Shown here piece after piece: positions 10,670 through 21,727 of a stretch of DNA of 64,000 nucleotides; the stretch's first letter is position 1, and each line of letters starts with the position of its first letter. The notes below the pieces were generated by a model. The model had not been told where the DNA came from, ran no database searches, and was given only the letters and a program-made list of their open reading frames with translations. Location: the NCBI GenBank assembly GCA_037575805.1, contig JAZHPD010000052.1:124001-188000 (forward strand). Reading direction: 5' to 3'. The stretch comes from Lecanicillium sp. G3. Its lineage: Eukaryota > Ascomycota > Sordariomycetes > Hypocreales > Cordycipitaceae. A program made the translations under genes and the position numbers.

Positions 10670-11712
10670 ATTTTATCCTTAAAATGTCAACAATAGATCC
10701 GTATATCCTCAAACCAAAGATACATCACTCATGTTTTAATACAACACGCTGCGATACCTTGGCAATTGTAATAGCATCACACACAGCCGCGTCTCTCATG
10801 GTAAAACAGGACCATGTAATACTTGGCAATTGCCGTCATCTCAATATCTGCCATGCTCATGTCAAGCAAATCACTCATGTTAATGAAACGTGCGATACTT
10901 AGCAATTCGTAATTTCATCGTCCACTATGCTCATGTCAAGCACACGTCATTATGAATGATATGCAATGCAGTTCCTATGCCCATATTGGCTATCCTCCCC
11001 ATTAATCTATGATACAAATGTAGCCAGTGTTCCCAACATCGCCCATAAATGCTTTTTACCACCCATTCCCCAGTGTATTCTATTATGTACTCGACTGTGC
11101 AGGATGCTGCGGCAAGTTGCCTGCCGATGGAACTCTACCGCGACGCCCTCGAAGCCATCCTCGTCCGCGGCGGCCACCTCGATGGCTGCGTGAAAGTGTC
11201 CCATTGGCCTTACCATCACCGACGTGGGATGGTGGCTGGTTTTCATCGTTACAGTCTTTTTTTATATGCATATTTGTAGCGTCACCGCAAGCGTCTGCTG
11301 CAGTTTTTGATTCTGTATTTGCGTCTTCAACAACTCCGGGTAAGCAGCTCGCTCCAGATGCAACACGAGCTTGTGGAATTGGCGATTTCTCTATTTGTGT
11401 TTTTGCAGGCCCATTCTTTGGTTTGGGCAGGGCAGATGTACGGCTTGCGTTCGAGGGAGCGGATACTCTGCGCTTCTGTTGCTACTCAGTCGTTAGTCCC
11501 TGTTTGGTCATGGTAGGGGAAGAACATACATTGGACAAGGCCTGCGAATTTCCAGGTGTGGCTACCGGTGGTATGGGTTTTCCTGCCTCGAGATCCTGGC
11601 CATGTGGGGGATCGCTTTTGGATTGAATGCGTCGCGAATATCGAGGGTGTTTAAACTGCACATCCGGAACCTTTCCAAGTGAGTCTGTTCTCTCCTCTAC
11701 CTCCGGCAGCTT
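10670..11712. other. intergenic region with a diverged 146-bp repeat and an unresolved coding-like island
   Basis: Two diverged copies of an approximately 146-bp unit begin at 10724 and 10870, both with ATCACTCATGTT followed by GCGATAC-x-T-x-GCAATT; the sequence CTCATGTCAAGCA also recurs. A GC-rich island at about 11100-11250 has open frames on both strands but no recognised motif, so it is not called as a gene. The rest is the 3' flank of the SGT2-like gene (+) and the HMT1-type gene (-). Confidence 0.5.
10724..10950. repeat. imperfect direct repeat, about 146-bp period
   Basis: ATCACTCATGTT begins both copies, at 10724 and 10870. Within each copy a GCGATACYTNGCAATT block is followed by GTAAT. 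The second copy is partial. Confidence 0.55.
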
Positions 11713-14700
11713 CTAGGGGCTAGAGGTCGTCTCCTGCTGCTCCACAGGCTCGGCTCTCCCGGTGCTGGGCGCGGGAAGTATGAGTTCGGATCTCTGCATG
11801 TCCTCATTTTCCGGGGTTTCACTCTCGTCCTGAGCAAGGCCAGCTTCCTTTGCAGCTGCAACTTCGTCCGCCCACAGCCTAGCTCTCTCGGCGGACGAGC
11901 TTAGTTTGTCGTAGTTGCTAGTCTTGGACACAATTTTGGCAGCTGCCGACGTGCGGGGAGTAAACTCGGGCGCGATTGGGTTGAGCTTTGAACCCTTGCT
12001 CAGCGCGTCGCTATCCTCGGAGGCCCTGGTTTCGGAGTGGCGTATTCTGTGGTTTGGCGTAGCATTATCAGCAGCTAGGACGTCGCTAGAATCCTGCTCA
12101 GATAGAGGCGTTTCGTCTCCGCTGTCACTACCAGTACGAGAGACTTGAGTGCTTTCCTGTTCAAAATAGCTGGTCCTCTGGCCCTTTTGCTCGTCCAAAG
12201 CCTTGGTGATGTTGACAGGCGGTCCCTTGGGCTGCGCAAAGACTTGCTTTGACCACAAATCAGCATATCGCCCGCAGGAGCCAAGCAAATCCTCGTGGCT
12301 GCCGCTCTCGATAACTTGGCCGCCTTCAATAACGACAATGCGGTCGGCATTCATGATTGTTGATAGACGATGGGCAACAATAAAAGTGGTGCGACCTTGG
12401 CAAAGACGTTTGAAGGAGAGCTGGATCTGCTGTTCCGTATCGGTATCAACGGCACTGGTTGCCTCGTCGAGCAAAACAATGTCAGGCTTCTTCAGGATAG
12501 CCCGGGCAATGGCGACACGCTGCAATTCTCCTCCAGAAAGTTTTACACCACGCTCTCCGACGCGAGTCTGATATCCGTTTGTAAATCCCGTGATCTTATC
12601 ATGAATGCAAGCAGCCCTGCAAGCTTCGAATACCTCTTCATCCGTGGCAGTGATCCTGCCGTAGCGAACGTTATTGATGATGGTGTCGTCAAACAGGATG
12701 GGATTCTGAGGGACAATCCCGATGCGGTCGCGTAAACTGTAGAGGTCGACGTTGCGAATGTCTTGACCGTCGATGCGAATGCCACCATCAGTCACGTCGT
12801 AGAAACGGTCCAGCAAGCGAAGCAGAGTCGACTTTCCGGCACCAGTGGCACCAACAAAGGCAACAGTCTGCCCACCAGGAATCTGCAAGTTGACGTCTTT
12901 GATGACGCCCTTCTGCTCGTCGTAGCTGAAACAAACCTTATCAAACTCGACCTTGCCCGAGACAAATTTGAGGGGCCGGGCATTCTTCTTGTTCTCAACG
13001 CTGGGCTTGGTATACATGATGTCAAGAAGACGTTCGGCGTCGATGAAGTCATCGCTCATGCTCTTTCCCAGCTTGGCAAAGAACTGGAGGGGCGATGTCA
13101 GCTGGGCCCAATACATGAGCAACATGGCAAACTGGCCGGAGGTGGCTTGGCCATTCTGGATGCGGTAGACGGCAAGAAAAGCGCTTGCAAGCAAGCCAGT
13201 AGAAAGCACAATAGTCTGGAACGCAGTAGAAATGTGCCAGCTAAGCACATACTGTTGCTCCTTAAGCCAACGGTTTGCCACGGCATTGGCGTGCCTATTA
13301 TCCTCGTAGCCAATCTGATTAAAAGCCGAGACTGTTTGCCAGCCGAGGAGGCCCGAGTGGCGAACATAGTGTTCCTGGTAGATGGCGTTAACTCTCTTGC
13401 GGTTGACACTCTTGGATCTGGCAACCAGGCGACTGGCGCAATGGAGGAAGATGGTGGCGGTAGCCATGGTGATGAGTCCCTCATATGGTCCAAACGTGAC
13501 CGAAAGGTAAATGACGGCAACCATCATGTCGACGAGCATGGGCGTGGCCTGAAGAAAGATGCTCTCGACGGCATTGGAAACGGCACTTCCACCGTGGATT
13601 GCCATCATCATGTCTGATGAGCTCTTGGAATCGTGAAAATCGGCAGAGAGATGCATCATGTGGGAGTAGGCGGCACGAGTGAGGGCATCGTGGGAAAAGT
13701 ACTTGACGGGGATCCAGAGCCATTGGCGAAGAAGTTCGATGCCGCACTCGGAGGAAGCCAGACGAAGAATGGCGTAGGTCAATACAGCAACCCAAGGACT
13801 GGTTGAATTCGCCCCGCTAAGGCTATCCATGATGATACCAGTCTGTCGAGGGATCAGAAGATGCAGTGCGTTGGAGGCAAAGAGGCAGATGACGACGGCG
13901 AAAGCTCGCAGCTGCAGAGCCTTGTTTCCAACCGGCCACACATATGGGAATAAAATCTGGAACCCGCGAGTTAGCTTTAAACAGACAGAAACAGAAATAT
14001 ACGTAAAGAGAAAGGCTAAGGCTTACCATGAACCCCTTGACGTATTGAAACCAGTTGCCCCCTTGCTTGAGACGCTTCTCCATAGTCTCACGTGCCTCGC
14101 GCTGTCGTCGCTCCCAGCTGTACTCGACTTGTCCATTGTCCTCGTTTTGCGCAGTGCCGTTCTGGGCAGTGCCGTTCTGGGCAGTGCCGTTCTGGGCAGT
14201 GCCGTTCTGGGCAGTCCCATTCTGATTGGATGCAGTTTGCTGGTTGGTTGCGCCGTAACCGGTAGTGCCCCCTGGGTTGTTTACTTTGGGCAACAGAGAC
14301 TCGGTTTCGTCGGCATTTTGGGGAGTGTCTGAGCCGGACCACCAACCAAGAAGTGCATATGCAGCCAGAAAGGCAAGTATCGTGCAACGTGCAACGCTGA
14401 GGGTCAAGTCGGAAACTTGATAAAAGCCGGCACGGTTGGTGGGGGCTGAGATGCTGGACCAAACTGTAATGACAATCTCGAAGACGAGGGCCAGAGCGAC
14501 GGAACCCCATAGAGGAATCACCGCGGGCCGTTCAGTGTCGAGAAGGCGACTGAGCTGGATGCCAAAGACGAGGAAGCATGACAGACGACTAATGAGGACA
14601 TGCTCCTCGACGGTCCAGGCTCTAGCGAGAATGGCGTGGAGGCAGATGATGGCGAGCTGCGCGGCATAGGTTGCTAAGAAGAGACCCAACGAGATGATGA

Positions 14701-14866
14701 CGGCACGCTTGCTGGGCCTCATGGGCCGTTGGGCAACGCCATCTCTGAGGCCCTGGAGGGTGCAAGTAGCAACGATGGAGGCAATGGCAGAGAAGATGAA
14801 GATTGTGGTCGGGTAGAGGTAGCAGAGGGTGGCGAGGGCTGAGACGGCCGTGACGGAAACGGCCAT
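11713..14866 (-). CDS. HMT1: HMT1-type half ABC transporter (ABCB6/Atm-like, vacuolar)
   Basis: Members of this family in the vacuolar membrane confer heavy-metal tolerance by moving glutathione- or phytochelatin-linked metals. Exon 1 is about 14866-14027, a roughly 70-bp intron follows, and exon 2 is 13956-11713, giving about 1027 aa. The N-terminal extra membrane domain (about five helices, residues 1-185) is the hallmark of the HMT1/ABCB6 group. A core membrane domain lies at about 290-590. The nucleotide-binding domain carries Walker A GATGAGKST near 650, signature LSGGE near 751, Walker B IVLLDEAT and H-loop AHRLST near 806. An acidic tail of about 180 residues follows. The splice joins KGFM to ILFPYVWP, matching the conserved linker. 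Five NGTAQ repeats interrupt the linker before it. It is longer than the 830-aa fission yeast protein because of the repeats and the tail. Confidence 0.93.
14151..14225 (-). repeat. 15-bp coding minisatellite (NGTAQ units)
   Basis: Five head-to-tail 15-bp units (GCAGTGCCGTTCTGG on the + strand, the last unit variant) encode NGTAQ repeats in the cytosolic linker between the two membrane domains of the ABC transporter. The near identity between units suggests recent slippage. Confidence 0.9.
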
Positions 14867-15280
14867 TTCAAAAGTTGAGGTGAAGTTGAAAGGTCAAGGT
14901 GAAGGTGAAAGCGAAGGCGAAGTTGAAGATTCAGACGTTGGGCGAGATGAGAAGGGGGGAAGACGAAGATGATTCTCGAGTATATCAACAAGACAGCGTC
15001 GGCCTTGTGTATTGAACGAGGAAACAGGCGGCGGGCAAAGGCGAAGAAGGTTGGCGAAGGAGCAAACGGGCGACGGTCGACGGGCGACTGACGGATGACG
15101 GATGACGGATGACTGGTGCGATGCGGTTTGCTGTGACTGGCCGGGTAGCGACAGGGCGACTGGAGGAAAGCAAGCAAGCAAGCAGGAAGCAAGCAGGAAG
15201 AGAAGGAGGCAAGCAAAAAGAGAAGAACGGCAAGAGCAATCAAAGCGCAGCGCACAAGCAGGAAGGAGAGAAAGAAAGAG

Positions 15281-15315
<35 letters not shown>

Positions 15316-17255
15316 AAAGGGGCGGCCCCTGCCAGCTGCAGCACCAGGCCGATATCGTCGAAAGTACGGATACTCGGTAATCTGCAGAGTGGTGCTGGTG
15401 CCCGTTTGTGTTTGTTGGTGATGTGATTTGGGGGTGAGTTGGCGGAAGAGTAGCACAGGGCGGGCGGTTGTGCGATGCGAGAGGGAGGAGTGACGGTGAG
15501 AAAAAAGGTCTCGTCACGGAACAAAGGGCGGAGAGTTCAATTGGCGTAGGTTTTATATGAATTGGCAAGAGTGCACGGCCTGGCCGGCGAGGATGTTGAT
15601 GATGGAAGTGCTTGGTAGGCGTAGGCGAAGTGCTACTGGGTAGACTGGAGACTGGGCTTGGGGATATCAAGGTGCGCGCGGTCGCTTGCCGGGCACAGCC
15701 CACACAGAGTCCACAGTGGAAAGGAGGACTAACTCGTTAACTAACTAGGGATTGACTGGGATGGCAGTGATGGCTTGGGAAAGAAAGGGATGAAAGTCAG
15801 GTCAGTGCAGAGACATGGCCGGGGGTAGTTGGATTTGAGACCGAGACAAAAGGGCGAGGAATACAGGCAACCAAAGAGGGAAAGAAGAACAATGTACGGA
15901 GTACTCTGCAAAGTCGTGAGTCGTGTTTGCTGTAAAAGTGCAAATGGCGAAACCGGCATCAGACGACGACCAGGATGGCCAGAATTAGAAATGGGCAGGG
16001 ATGATGCACCAAGGCGAGGAGGCGCTAGTTAAGTTAGTTGGCAGATGCTGACCGCCTCTGTAATTATACGTAGAACAGGTAGTTTAGGTTCCAGTGTCAT
16101 GTGTGCAGCAGCCAAAATGTTAATAACAATGTGCATCTGAAAAAAACGTGGCAATTTTGACGACAAGTCGAATCAAAAGCTTGTATTTCTTTTATTTTTT
16201 TATCCATTGCTGCCTGATTAATCCATCACATCACATCACATCACATCACTGTACTTGCAACCACACCCAGCTCACCCCAAAATGCAGGTACCTCTCGTTT
16301 CCCCCTGGACTTATATCCTTTGCATTTCCCTATGTTACCAGCCTCAATCCACCCAAGCCCAATTCCAAGCAGTCACCGTCACGCAAGCTACCGGCGTTCC
16401 AGAGCCATCTAGACGCCCTGGGGTGGTGCCCTGGAAAAGGAAAAACGGTCCCTGTGTCCCTGTGTCCCTGTCACCAGTGTCACCCGACCTCCAGCCCGGC
16501 GCACCAGGGCTTGCATCTGCCATGTCCAGGGGAATAACAAAAACTAGCCAGTTACAGGCCTTTCCAACTTGCATGTTTCTGTCACAGGGCTCTGTCTGTT
16601 CGCACCATCCCCAAGCCGAGACATGAGAGACATGCTCGCTGCCGTGCATCCTCCTGCAAGCCATTAAGCGGTCTGGCACTGATGCCTGTCTACCTGTACT
16701 CTACCAGTATATACTTACAATGCATCGTCGGCTATTCAACCCCGCAGCTTCCGGTACTACATGCTACAATTGATCAATGCTGTCCACAAGAGTACGAATA
16801 CGGCTGCATCGCCACTGGACTGGACTTGGGCCCCAGCACAGCGAGTGTAGATCTCCCACCGACCCGGGAGATGCTACCGGACACTGCACCACGAATGTTT
16901 GCAGGGAGAAATAAAAAAGCAATCGGGAATCGTCAGTTGATGTTTATCCTTGTTTGTTCAACTTTTTAGCTTTTTTCTTTGTCGAGTTGTATGTAATCTT
17001 GTACAACTGCTGCTTACCATGCCTGTCCACATAGCACCTAGTTATACACACTTATGAGACTCGGCCCACGGAGGCTTTGATAAGCCCGATCCTCTCTGTC
17101 TGACGACATCAGCGGCCGGCGCGGACCTGTAGCTTCTTCCATCCACTTCCACCACCTTTGACACCCTCGATGCGCATATAACTCCAACCCAACAAACCCG
17201 CGCATTCTACGTTGTCGCATAAATCGCATCCACACATCCGCAGCGCTCCTTCAAC
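14867..17255. other. intergenic region and long leader of the ABC transporter
   Basis: 2.4 kb without a supported gene. The ABC transporter side is strongly CT-rich on the minus strand and includes the GAAA microsatellite at 15269-15318. A TACGGAGTAC motif lies at 15895-15904. An open frame at 16255-16626 (+) has a hydrophobic start (MQVPLVSPWTYIL) but no conserved features and includes a short TGTCCC repeat, so it is not called. The Dap1 promoter occupies the right end. Confidence 0.5.
15269..15318. repeat. (GAAA)n microsatellite
   Basis: About 50 bp of GAAA/GAGA repeats upstream of the HMT1-type gene, read as TTTC on the gene's strand. Probably in its promoter or 5' leader. Confidence 0.9.
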
Positions 17256-17848
17256 ATGGACTACGTCGAGCAGAGAATGTCCGAAGAGGCCGCCAAGGGC
17301 CCGGCCAGGTAAGCTACCAACACCCACAACCAAGCTCACCCACCAGCGCGCGCCTCAAAATCGCTAACATCTCCAGCGACTCCTTCCTCACCCCGCTCAA
17401 CCTCATCCTCGTCGCCGCCGTCCTCTACACCGTCTACGCCGTCCTCCGCGCCCCCGCCAAGTACGACATCCCGCAGCCCCCGCCCCCCGTCGTCTTCCGC
17501 ACCTACACCCCGCGCACCCTCCTCCCGCTCAACGGCGAGGCCGGCCAGCCCGTCTACCTCGCCGTCCGCGGCAAGGTCTTTGACGTCACCCCCGGCCGCA
17601 ACTTCTACGGCCCCGGCGGGCCCTACGCCAACTTTGCCGGCCGCGACGCGAGCCGCGGCCTGGCCTGCGGGAGCTTCGACGAGGACATGCTGACCAAGGA
17701 CCTGGACGGGCCGCTGGATACGCTGGAGACGCTGACGACGGATCAGGTCGAGGCGCTGGAGGGCTGGGAGGCGCGCTTTAGCGAAAAGTATGATGTTATT
17801 GGGCGTTTGGTCTCGGTGGACGAGTTTAACGCCACGGAGAAGAAGTAG
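17256..17848 (+). CDS. DAP1: Dap1-type membrane-associated progesterone-receptor (cytochrome b5-like) heme protein
   Basis: Dap1 binds heme and supports sterol-synthesis P450s such as Erg11 at the ER. Exon 1 is 17256-17308, a 68-bp intron 17309-17376 (branch GCTAAC), and exon 2 17377-17848, giving 174 aa. A single transmembrane helix lies near residues 20-42 (TPLNLILVAAVLYTVYAVL). The MAPR/cyt-b5-like domain follows, with YLAVRGKVFDVTPGRNFYGP near 79-98 and then GGPYANFAGRDASRGLA. The tyrosines in YGPGGPY correspond to the heme-coordinating region of PGRMC1. The protein appears only once the intron is removed, because exon 2 has no suitable ATG of its own. The gene ends 101 bp from the convergent GNAT gene. 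Confidence 0.95.
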
Positions 17849-17949
17849 GTTGCGCCCCGGGGGGGAGGTTACGAGCAGTGGAGGAATCATTGCAGTTTAA
17901 TGTGAATATATGCATGGCGTATGCCGCCCAATAAAAATACTCGTCTTTT

Positions 17950-18636
17950 TTATGCATCCAGCGACATGCGCAGCAGGATCCCGTCCCATATGCTTCCATC
18001 TTTTCGCTTGTATCCAAACGGAGCAAGCGATCTAAACCCAAGATCACGGTAGTATCTATCGAGCGATTAGGACACAGCCCTGCGAAATCCGGGTGACTTG
18101 ACCTACTCAACTAGCTTTTGGCCGCCGCCCGACCAGCAGTCGACGTAGACGTCTTGCGCCCCAATGCTCCGCGTGTGCTGTTTGACGTGCTCTATCAGCG
18201 CCGCCCCGGCTCCTTTTCGCAGATACTGCGGCGCTTGTTGGTCCGAAATTAGAACATCGATATATACATAGCCTCCAGGCAAGCCCTCCGCCCCGTCTAC
18301 AGCCGGCTTGAGCTCCGCGAGAGACGACACGTGCCCCGCAAAGTGCCGTTCGCGAATCGTGATAAAGGCAACCGGAACGCCGTGATCGGCTGCCCCGTCC
18401 TTGTTTTCCGCTACAAAGATGCGTATCCTTTCTCCCTTGCCAGTTTCACGGTATACTTCGGACTGCGCGAGGTCGTCGTGCATGGATTGTATGAAGCCGT
18501 CCTTTTGCGAAAAGAGCTCGGAGCCCCATTGGCCAACGTTGCCGGCCGCAATGAGCACAGGGATGACAGAGTCAAAGGCATCGATGATGAATGGGGCATC
18601 TTCAACTGCCGCGGGCCGTATGCTGAATATGGCCAT
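17950..18636 (-). CDS. GNAT-family N-acetyltransferase
   Basis: A probable acetyl-CoA-dependent N-acetyltransferase; the substrate is unknown. Exon 1 is 18636-18107, a 51-bp intron 18106-18056, and exon 2 18055-17950, giving 211 aa. The GNAT fold is recognisable from YVYIDVLISDQQAPQYLRKG (strand 4 with the start of the pyrophosphate loop) and GAGAALIEHVKQHTRSIGA (motif A helix). The final strands are DVYVDCWSGGGQKLVEYYRD and LGFRSLAPFGYKR. Reading straight through the donor site would stop at once at TAG in GTAGGT and lose the last 34 residues; the spliced C-terminus restores the family's KLVEYY-LGF ending. Many fungal GNATs share this WSGG-KLVxYY ending. It is tail to tail with Dap1. Confidence 0.87.
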
Positions 18637-19053
18637 TTTATAGTGTGAATGCGAAAGCTTGGAGTGCTGTGTTTTTGGTAAAATTGTCGTAACTTGGGCT
18701 GCGTGGCTGACCCTCGCCAGTGGCTTGCTTAGTCCAAGTTTGCCCGTTGGAAGTGGCTAGCTTAACCAAGGCGTAATTGAAAGTCATGATATCAGCTTTT
18801 TGAAGGAATTATTAATCTTGCATAATAGGTCCCTGTATAATTTGAGCGTTAATCTTGGGGCATTGTCGATGCGCCGTGCCAAGACCATCGCAGATGGCTA
18901 AACTCTGATTCGTCTTATAGTGCAAACTATATCAATCGTTGGCTATGGACGATCTCGTGCTCGGTCCCCAGCAAGTGGTAGTTAAATATATCCTCGACTC
19001 CATGAATTGTCGGAAAGTTCACACGCCTATCGGACACTGCCTGTACTACGGCA
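18637..19053. other. GNAT upstream region
   Basis: AT-rich promoter-side sequence of the GNAT gene. No further coding signal was recognised. Confidence 0.45.
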
Positions 19054-19696
19054 GTGGCTTCTCCCAACGCTGCGGACGGTTCATTCTTCCTCAGGATTCC
19101 GCAGGAGATACTACTCGTAGTATACCAGTACTTGCTGAAGACCCCGGACAATCGCAAGGTTCACATTGGAAATGAACCAAAGTCCAAATACTTGGAATCA
19201 CAGTCTTTACTACGCCTCAACTCATCACGCCCAGGAACGTTACCTGAACCGCGCCCTGTATAAAACGACATACGGCCTCAGAAGCCAAGCCCGCATAGAC
19301 ACTTCCCTAATGTCCGTCAACCGCTGCATCCGGGCCGAGTTTACCGATTACGTCTACGGCCGCCACTCATCCCACTTTGGGCAGAGACATCGAGGCCGTC
19401 ATGCGCTTCCTGCGCAACATGCCGCCCCCCGACACTCCACGCTCTCCGCTGCATCCATGTGCACAATGCGCGACACGTCCCCGCCGCCCACGGCGCCACC
19501 TCCTGGAACGCGACGTGAGAGTTCCTGCGGCTGCTGAACGCCACGCAGAATGTGGGCTTTTGATGTGGGTGAGGCAGTTGGTGGCGGCGAGAGAGGCGCT
19601 GCGGGAGGTTGAGATTGCGGCGGACATGGTGGCCACGGAAAGGCCGGCGAGTAGTGAGGAGCTTGTGTTTGCGGGCGTGTTCGGAGTCGATTGAGA
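19054..19696 (+). pseudogene. decayed F-box/2EXR-like gene
   Basis: It begins ADGSFFLRIPQEILLVVYQY, the usual opening of fungal F-box-like proteins (LRLPxEIRxxIY). Homologous-looking sequence continues in another frame at about 19210-19375 (LMSVNRCIRAEFTDYVYG, matching the LLxVNRxIxxEA block). It then shifts to a third frame (DIEAVMRFLRNMPP). From 19432 it returns to the first frame (LHALRCIHVHNARHVPAAHG), where TGA stops at 19516 and 19561 interrupt it. At least three single-base shifts and two nonsense codons show it is broken. A C7 run near 19430 is a probable slippage site. The family assignment rests on motif style only. Confidence 0.75.
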
Positions 19697-21224
19697 CGAC
19701 GCTGGTGGAGTTTCTGCGGAGCGATTTGGGCTTGCCGATGGCGGGGGGGGTTGGTGATTGAGATGGTATGAGGTGATTGGAATTGGCATGTTTTGTCAAG
19801 ATTGGGCAAAAGGTGAACGTTGGATATAGAGACGTACGGTGCAGGTCTTGGATACAATGTATGGTTATAAGCTGATTCAGCTAAGAAAGCTGATACATAC
19901 GACCATAGATGGCAGAAAGCTTGGGATCCCGTCCGCTCTCCCATAGATAAGCTGTCAATCGGCAGATTAGTAGTTGGGTCGGTGACGACCAGCGAACACC
20001 GGCTGTTGTATGTTTTTTTTCTCTTTTTGCACTTTTTTTCTATTGTGAACTCTATAACATTGATATCTTGCCTTTTTGTATTTTGGTATTGTTTTTGCTC
20101 TGTATGAGCGGGTGTATGCATGTAAAACGCCACAGGCCATCTTTGGCGGCCAAGCGTGCTCGACTGGGAAATCTGTTAGCTAATTCGAGCAGAGTAGTTA
20201 CTCCGGGGGGATGATCATAATATGAGACTGGCTGTAGAGGTCTGTGACCTCGTTCTAATTTCCGATTAGTGTTAACTCTTTTGAGATATATGCACCATGT
20301 CATCCAAATTATCCTAGGTGTATCATGAGCTAACAATATCTTAGTTTAGAACATGCCGGTTAATAAAGAGCAAACTATGCCAGTTTACAACAGTACAACT
20401 ATCGAGTGGCATAACTATCAAGTATATGTAGGCATTGGTAGGCTGACAGACTTCAATCGTGGCCGGTTTAAAGCAGATAAGTTTGGCAAAGGGTTCAGTT
20501 CGCGTTCCACACCCCACGTTCATACAAGTGGACAGCTGCTACTCCGTACACCGCCAGCAATGGGATGGCGGGGAAGCTGGTAGTTAGCCACCAACCGGTC
20601 GCCAAGAGGTTTCATCTACAAGGTGAGGTGCACGGCCATGAAGTAACTTCGCCGAAGGCCCAATGTCAGCATTCTGTCACCATGTTCTCCACCAATCAAA
20701 AAGCCATTTGGGGGCAACATTTCTGTGGCTGAATCTGACCTGCTACCTACCGGGTACGGCATCTTCTTGTTGATCGCGCTGATCATGCCGATTTCGACTA
20801 CTGCAAGGCCGTCACACCCTATCGTATTGTCTTCTATAGCAAGAACCTACGCAGTTGCCAAGCATACAGCTGTAAACTAGTTTCTCGAAGCTGAATGGGG
20901 TCCATTTAAAGTCTGGGATGGCCTGGACAGCGTCGTCTGTGCCGCCAGCTAACCTGCATGCCTCGGGTGTGTGAGCGCAGGCGGGATAGAACAGAGCCAT
21001 GTCTAACTATTCGAAAGAAGCAACACGAGCTGAGCGAGCTGAAAAAAGTACGAATAAGAATGTTCTCTTGGCAAATGCTGATCTCAGGACTAGAACCGTT
21101 GAAAACCGAGCGCTTTCAAGCATAAATAGGGCCCATCTGCACCGCGACGTGGTGTTTTGCTTATCATATCCAACAGTTCTCTACCTTCTATTAACACTTT
21201 TTCCAAGATAACACACCTTATACC
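19697..21224. other. gene-poor AT-rich stretch
   Basis: 1.5 kb with no supported gene. A TACTCCGTA motif lies at 20540-20548 and a T-rich block at about 20010-20040. Short frames at 20353-20583 (+) and 20052-20336 (-) show no motif. The right end carries the promoter of the secreted protein gene. Confidence 0.5.
21121..21129 (+). promoter_or_regulatory. TATA-like element
   Basis: CATAAATAG lies about 96 bp before the start codon of the small secreted protein gene at 21225, a usual TATA-to-ATG spacing for a highly expressed fungal gene. Confidence 0.45.
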
Positions 21225-21727
21225 ATGCAACTGCCCTCTTTCCTCGTTGCCAGCCTCCTTGCCGGAAGCGCATACGCCTTCCAGTTCCAGGCGTACAGCC
21301 AGAGTAACTATCACGGCTCTGTCAGGAACTACGTACGTAACCAGAAAATGCCGTCATGCACGTTCAAAGGTTGGCTAACCATGATTCAATAACAGGACAA
21401 GTCGTACGTAATCGATATTGGTCTAATGAGCTTACAGAAGCTAACTCTTCTACAGCGGCACCCACAAGCCCGGATTCACAATCAAGTCGTACCGATGGAA
21501 CTCCCCCCCTAGGGATGGATGCTGCGTCAAAATGTGCGATGGTGGAAGTGTGAGTGCTCCGAATTTTGCATCCAGTGACTACCAAAATCCGTAAATGCAA
21601 AGCATTGGCTAAACAATTACAAATATAGCAAGTTGGATACTGGTGCCCCAGCAAGAGCAACGGCCGCCCGTCGCGCAACTTCAACAAGATTGTTATTGGC
21701 TGCAACGACGAGCAGCTCAGCTGCTAG
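21225..21727 (+). CDS. small secreted cysteine-rich protein, 102 aa, four exons including an 8-nt microexon
   Basis: The family is not recognised. Exons are 21225-21332, 21396-21403 (8 nt), 21456-21549 and 21629-21727. Introns of 63, 52 and 79 bp all have GT-AG ends, and the first, second and third carry CTAAC/CTAAAC branch sites. A signal peptide occupies residues 1-18 (MQLPSFLVASLLAGSAYA). The 84-residue mature protein has six cysteines at 61, 62, 66, 76, 95 and 102, an even number that could form three disulfides, and ends in cysteine. It is rich in Lys, Arg, Ser and aromatics. Skipping the microexon shifts frame and gives a stop after 18 codons. Retaining intron 2 (52 bp) also breaks the frame. 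The gene lies in a TE-marked, gene-poor stretch, so an effector or antimicrobial role is possible but unproven. Confidence 0.8.

Noticed and set aside
14719..15703. Overlapping minus frames rich in Ser, Pro, Leu and Phe upstream of the ABC transporter
   Set aside because: Produced by the CT-rich leader and the GAAA/TTTC repeat.
16255..16626. Possible small secreted protein starting near 16282
   Set aside because: Hydrophobic start but includes a TGTCCC simple repeat and no cysteine pattern; ATGCAG is followed by GTACCT, so it may be a splice site, but no continuation was found.
17336..17890. 184-codon minus-strand frame over Dap1
   Set aside because: The + strand splices into a full Dap1 protein; the minus frame has no recognisable features.
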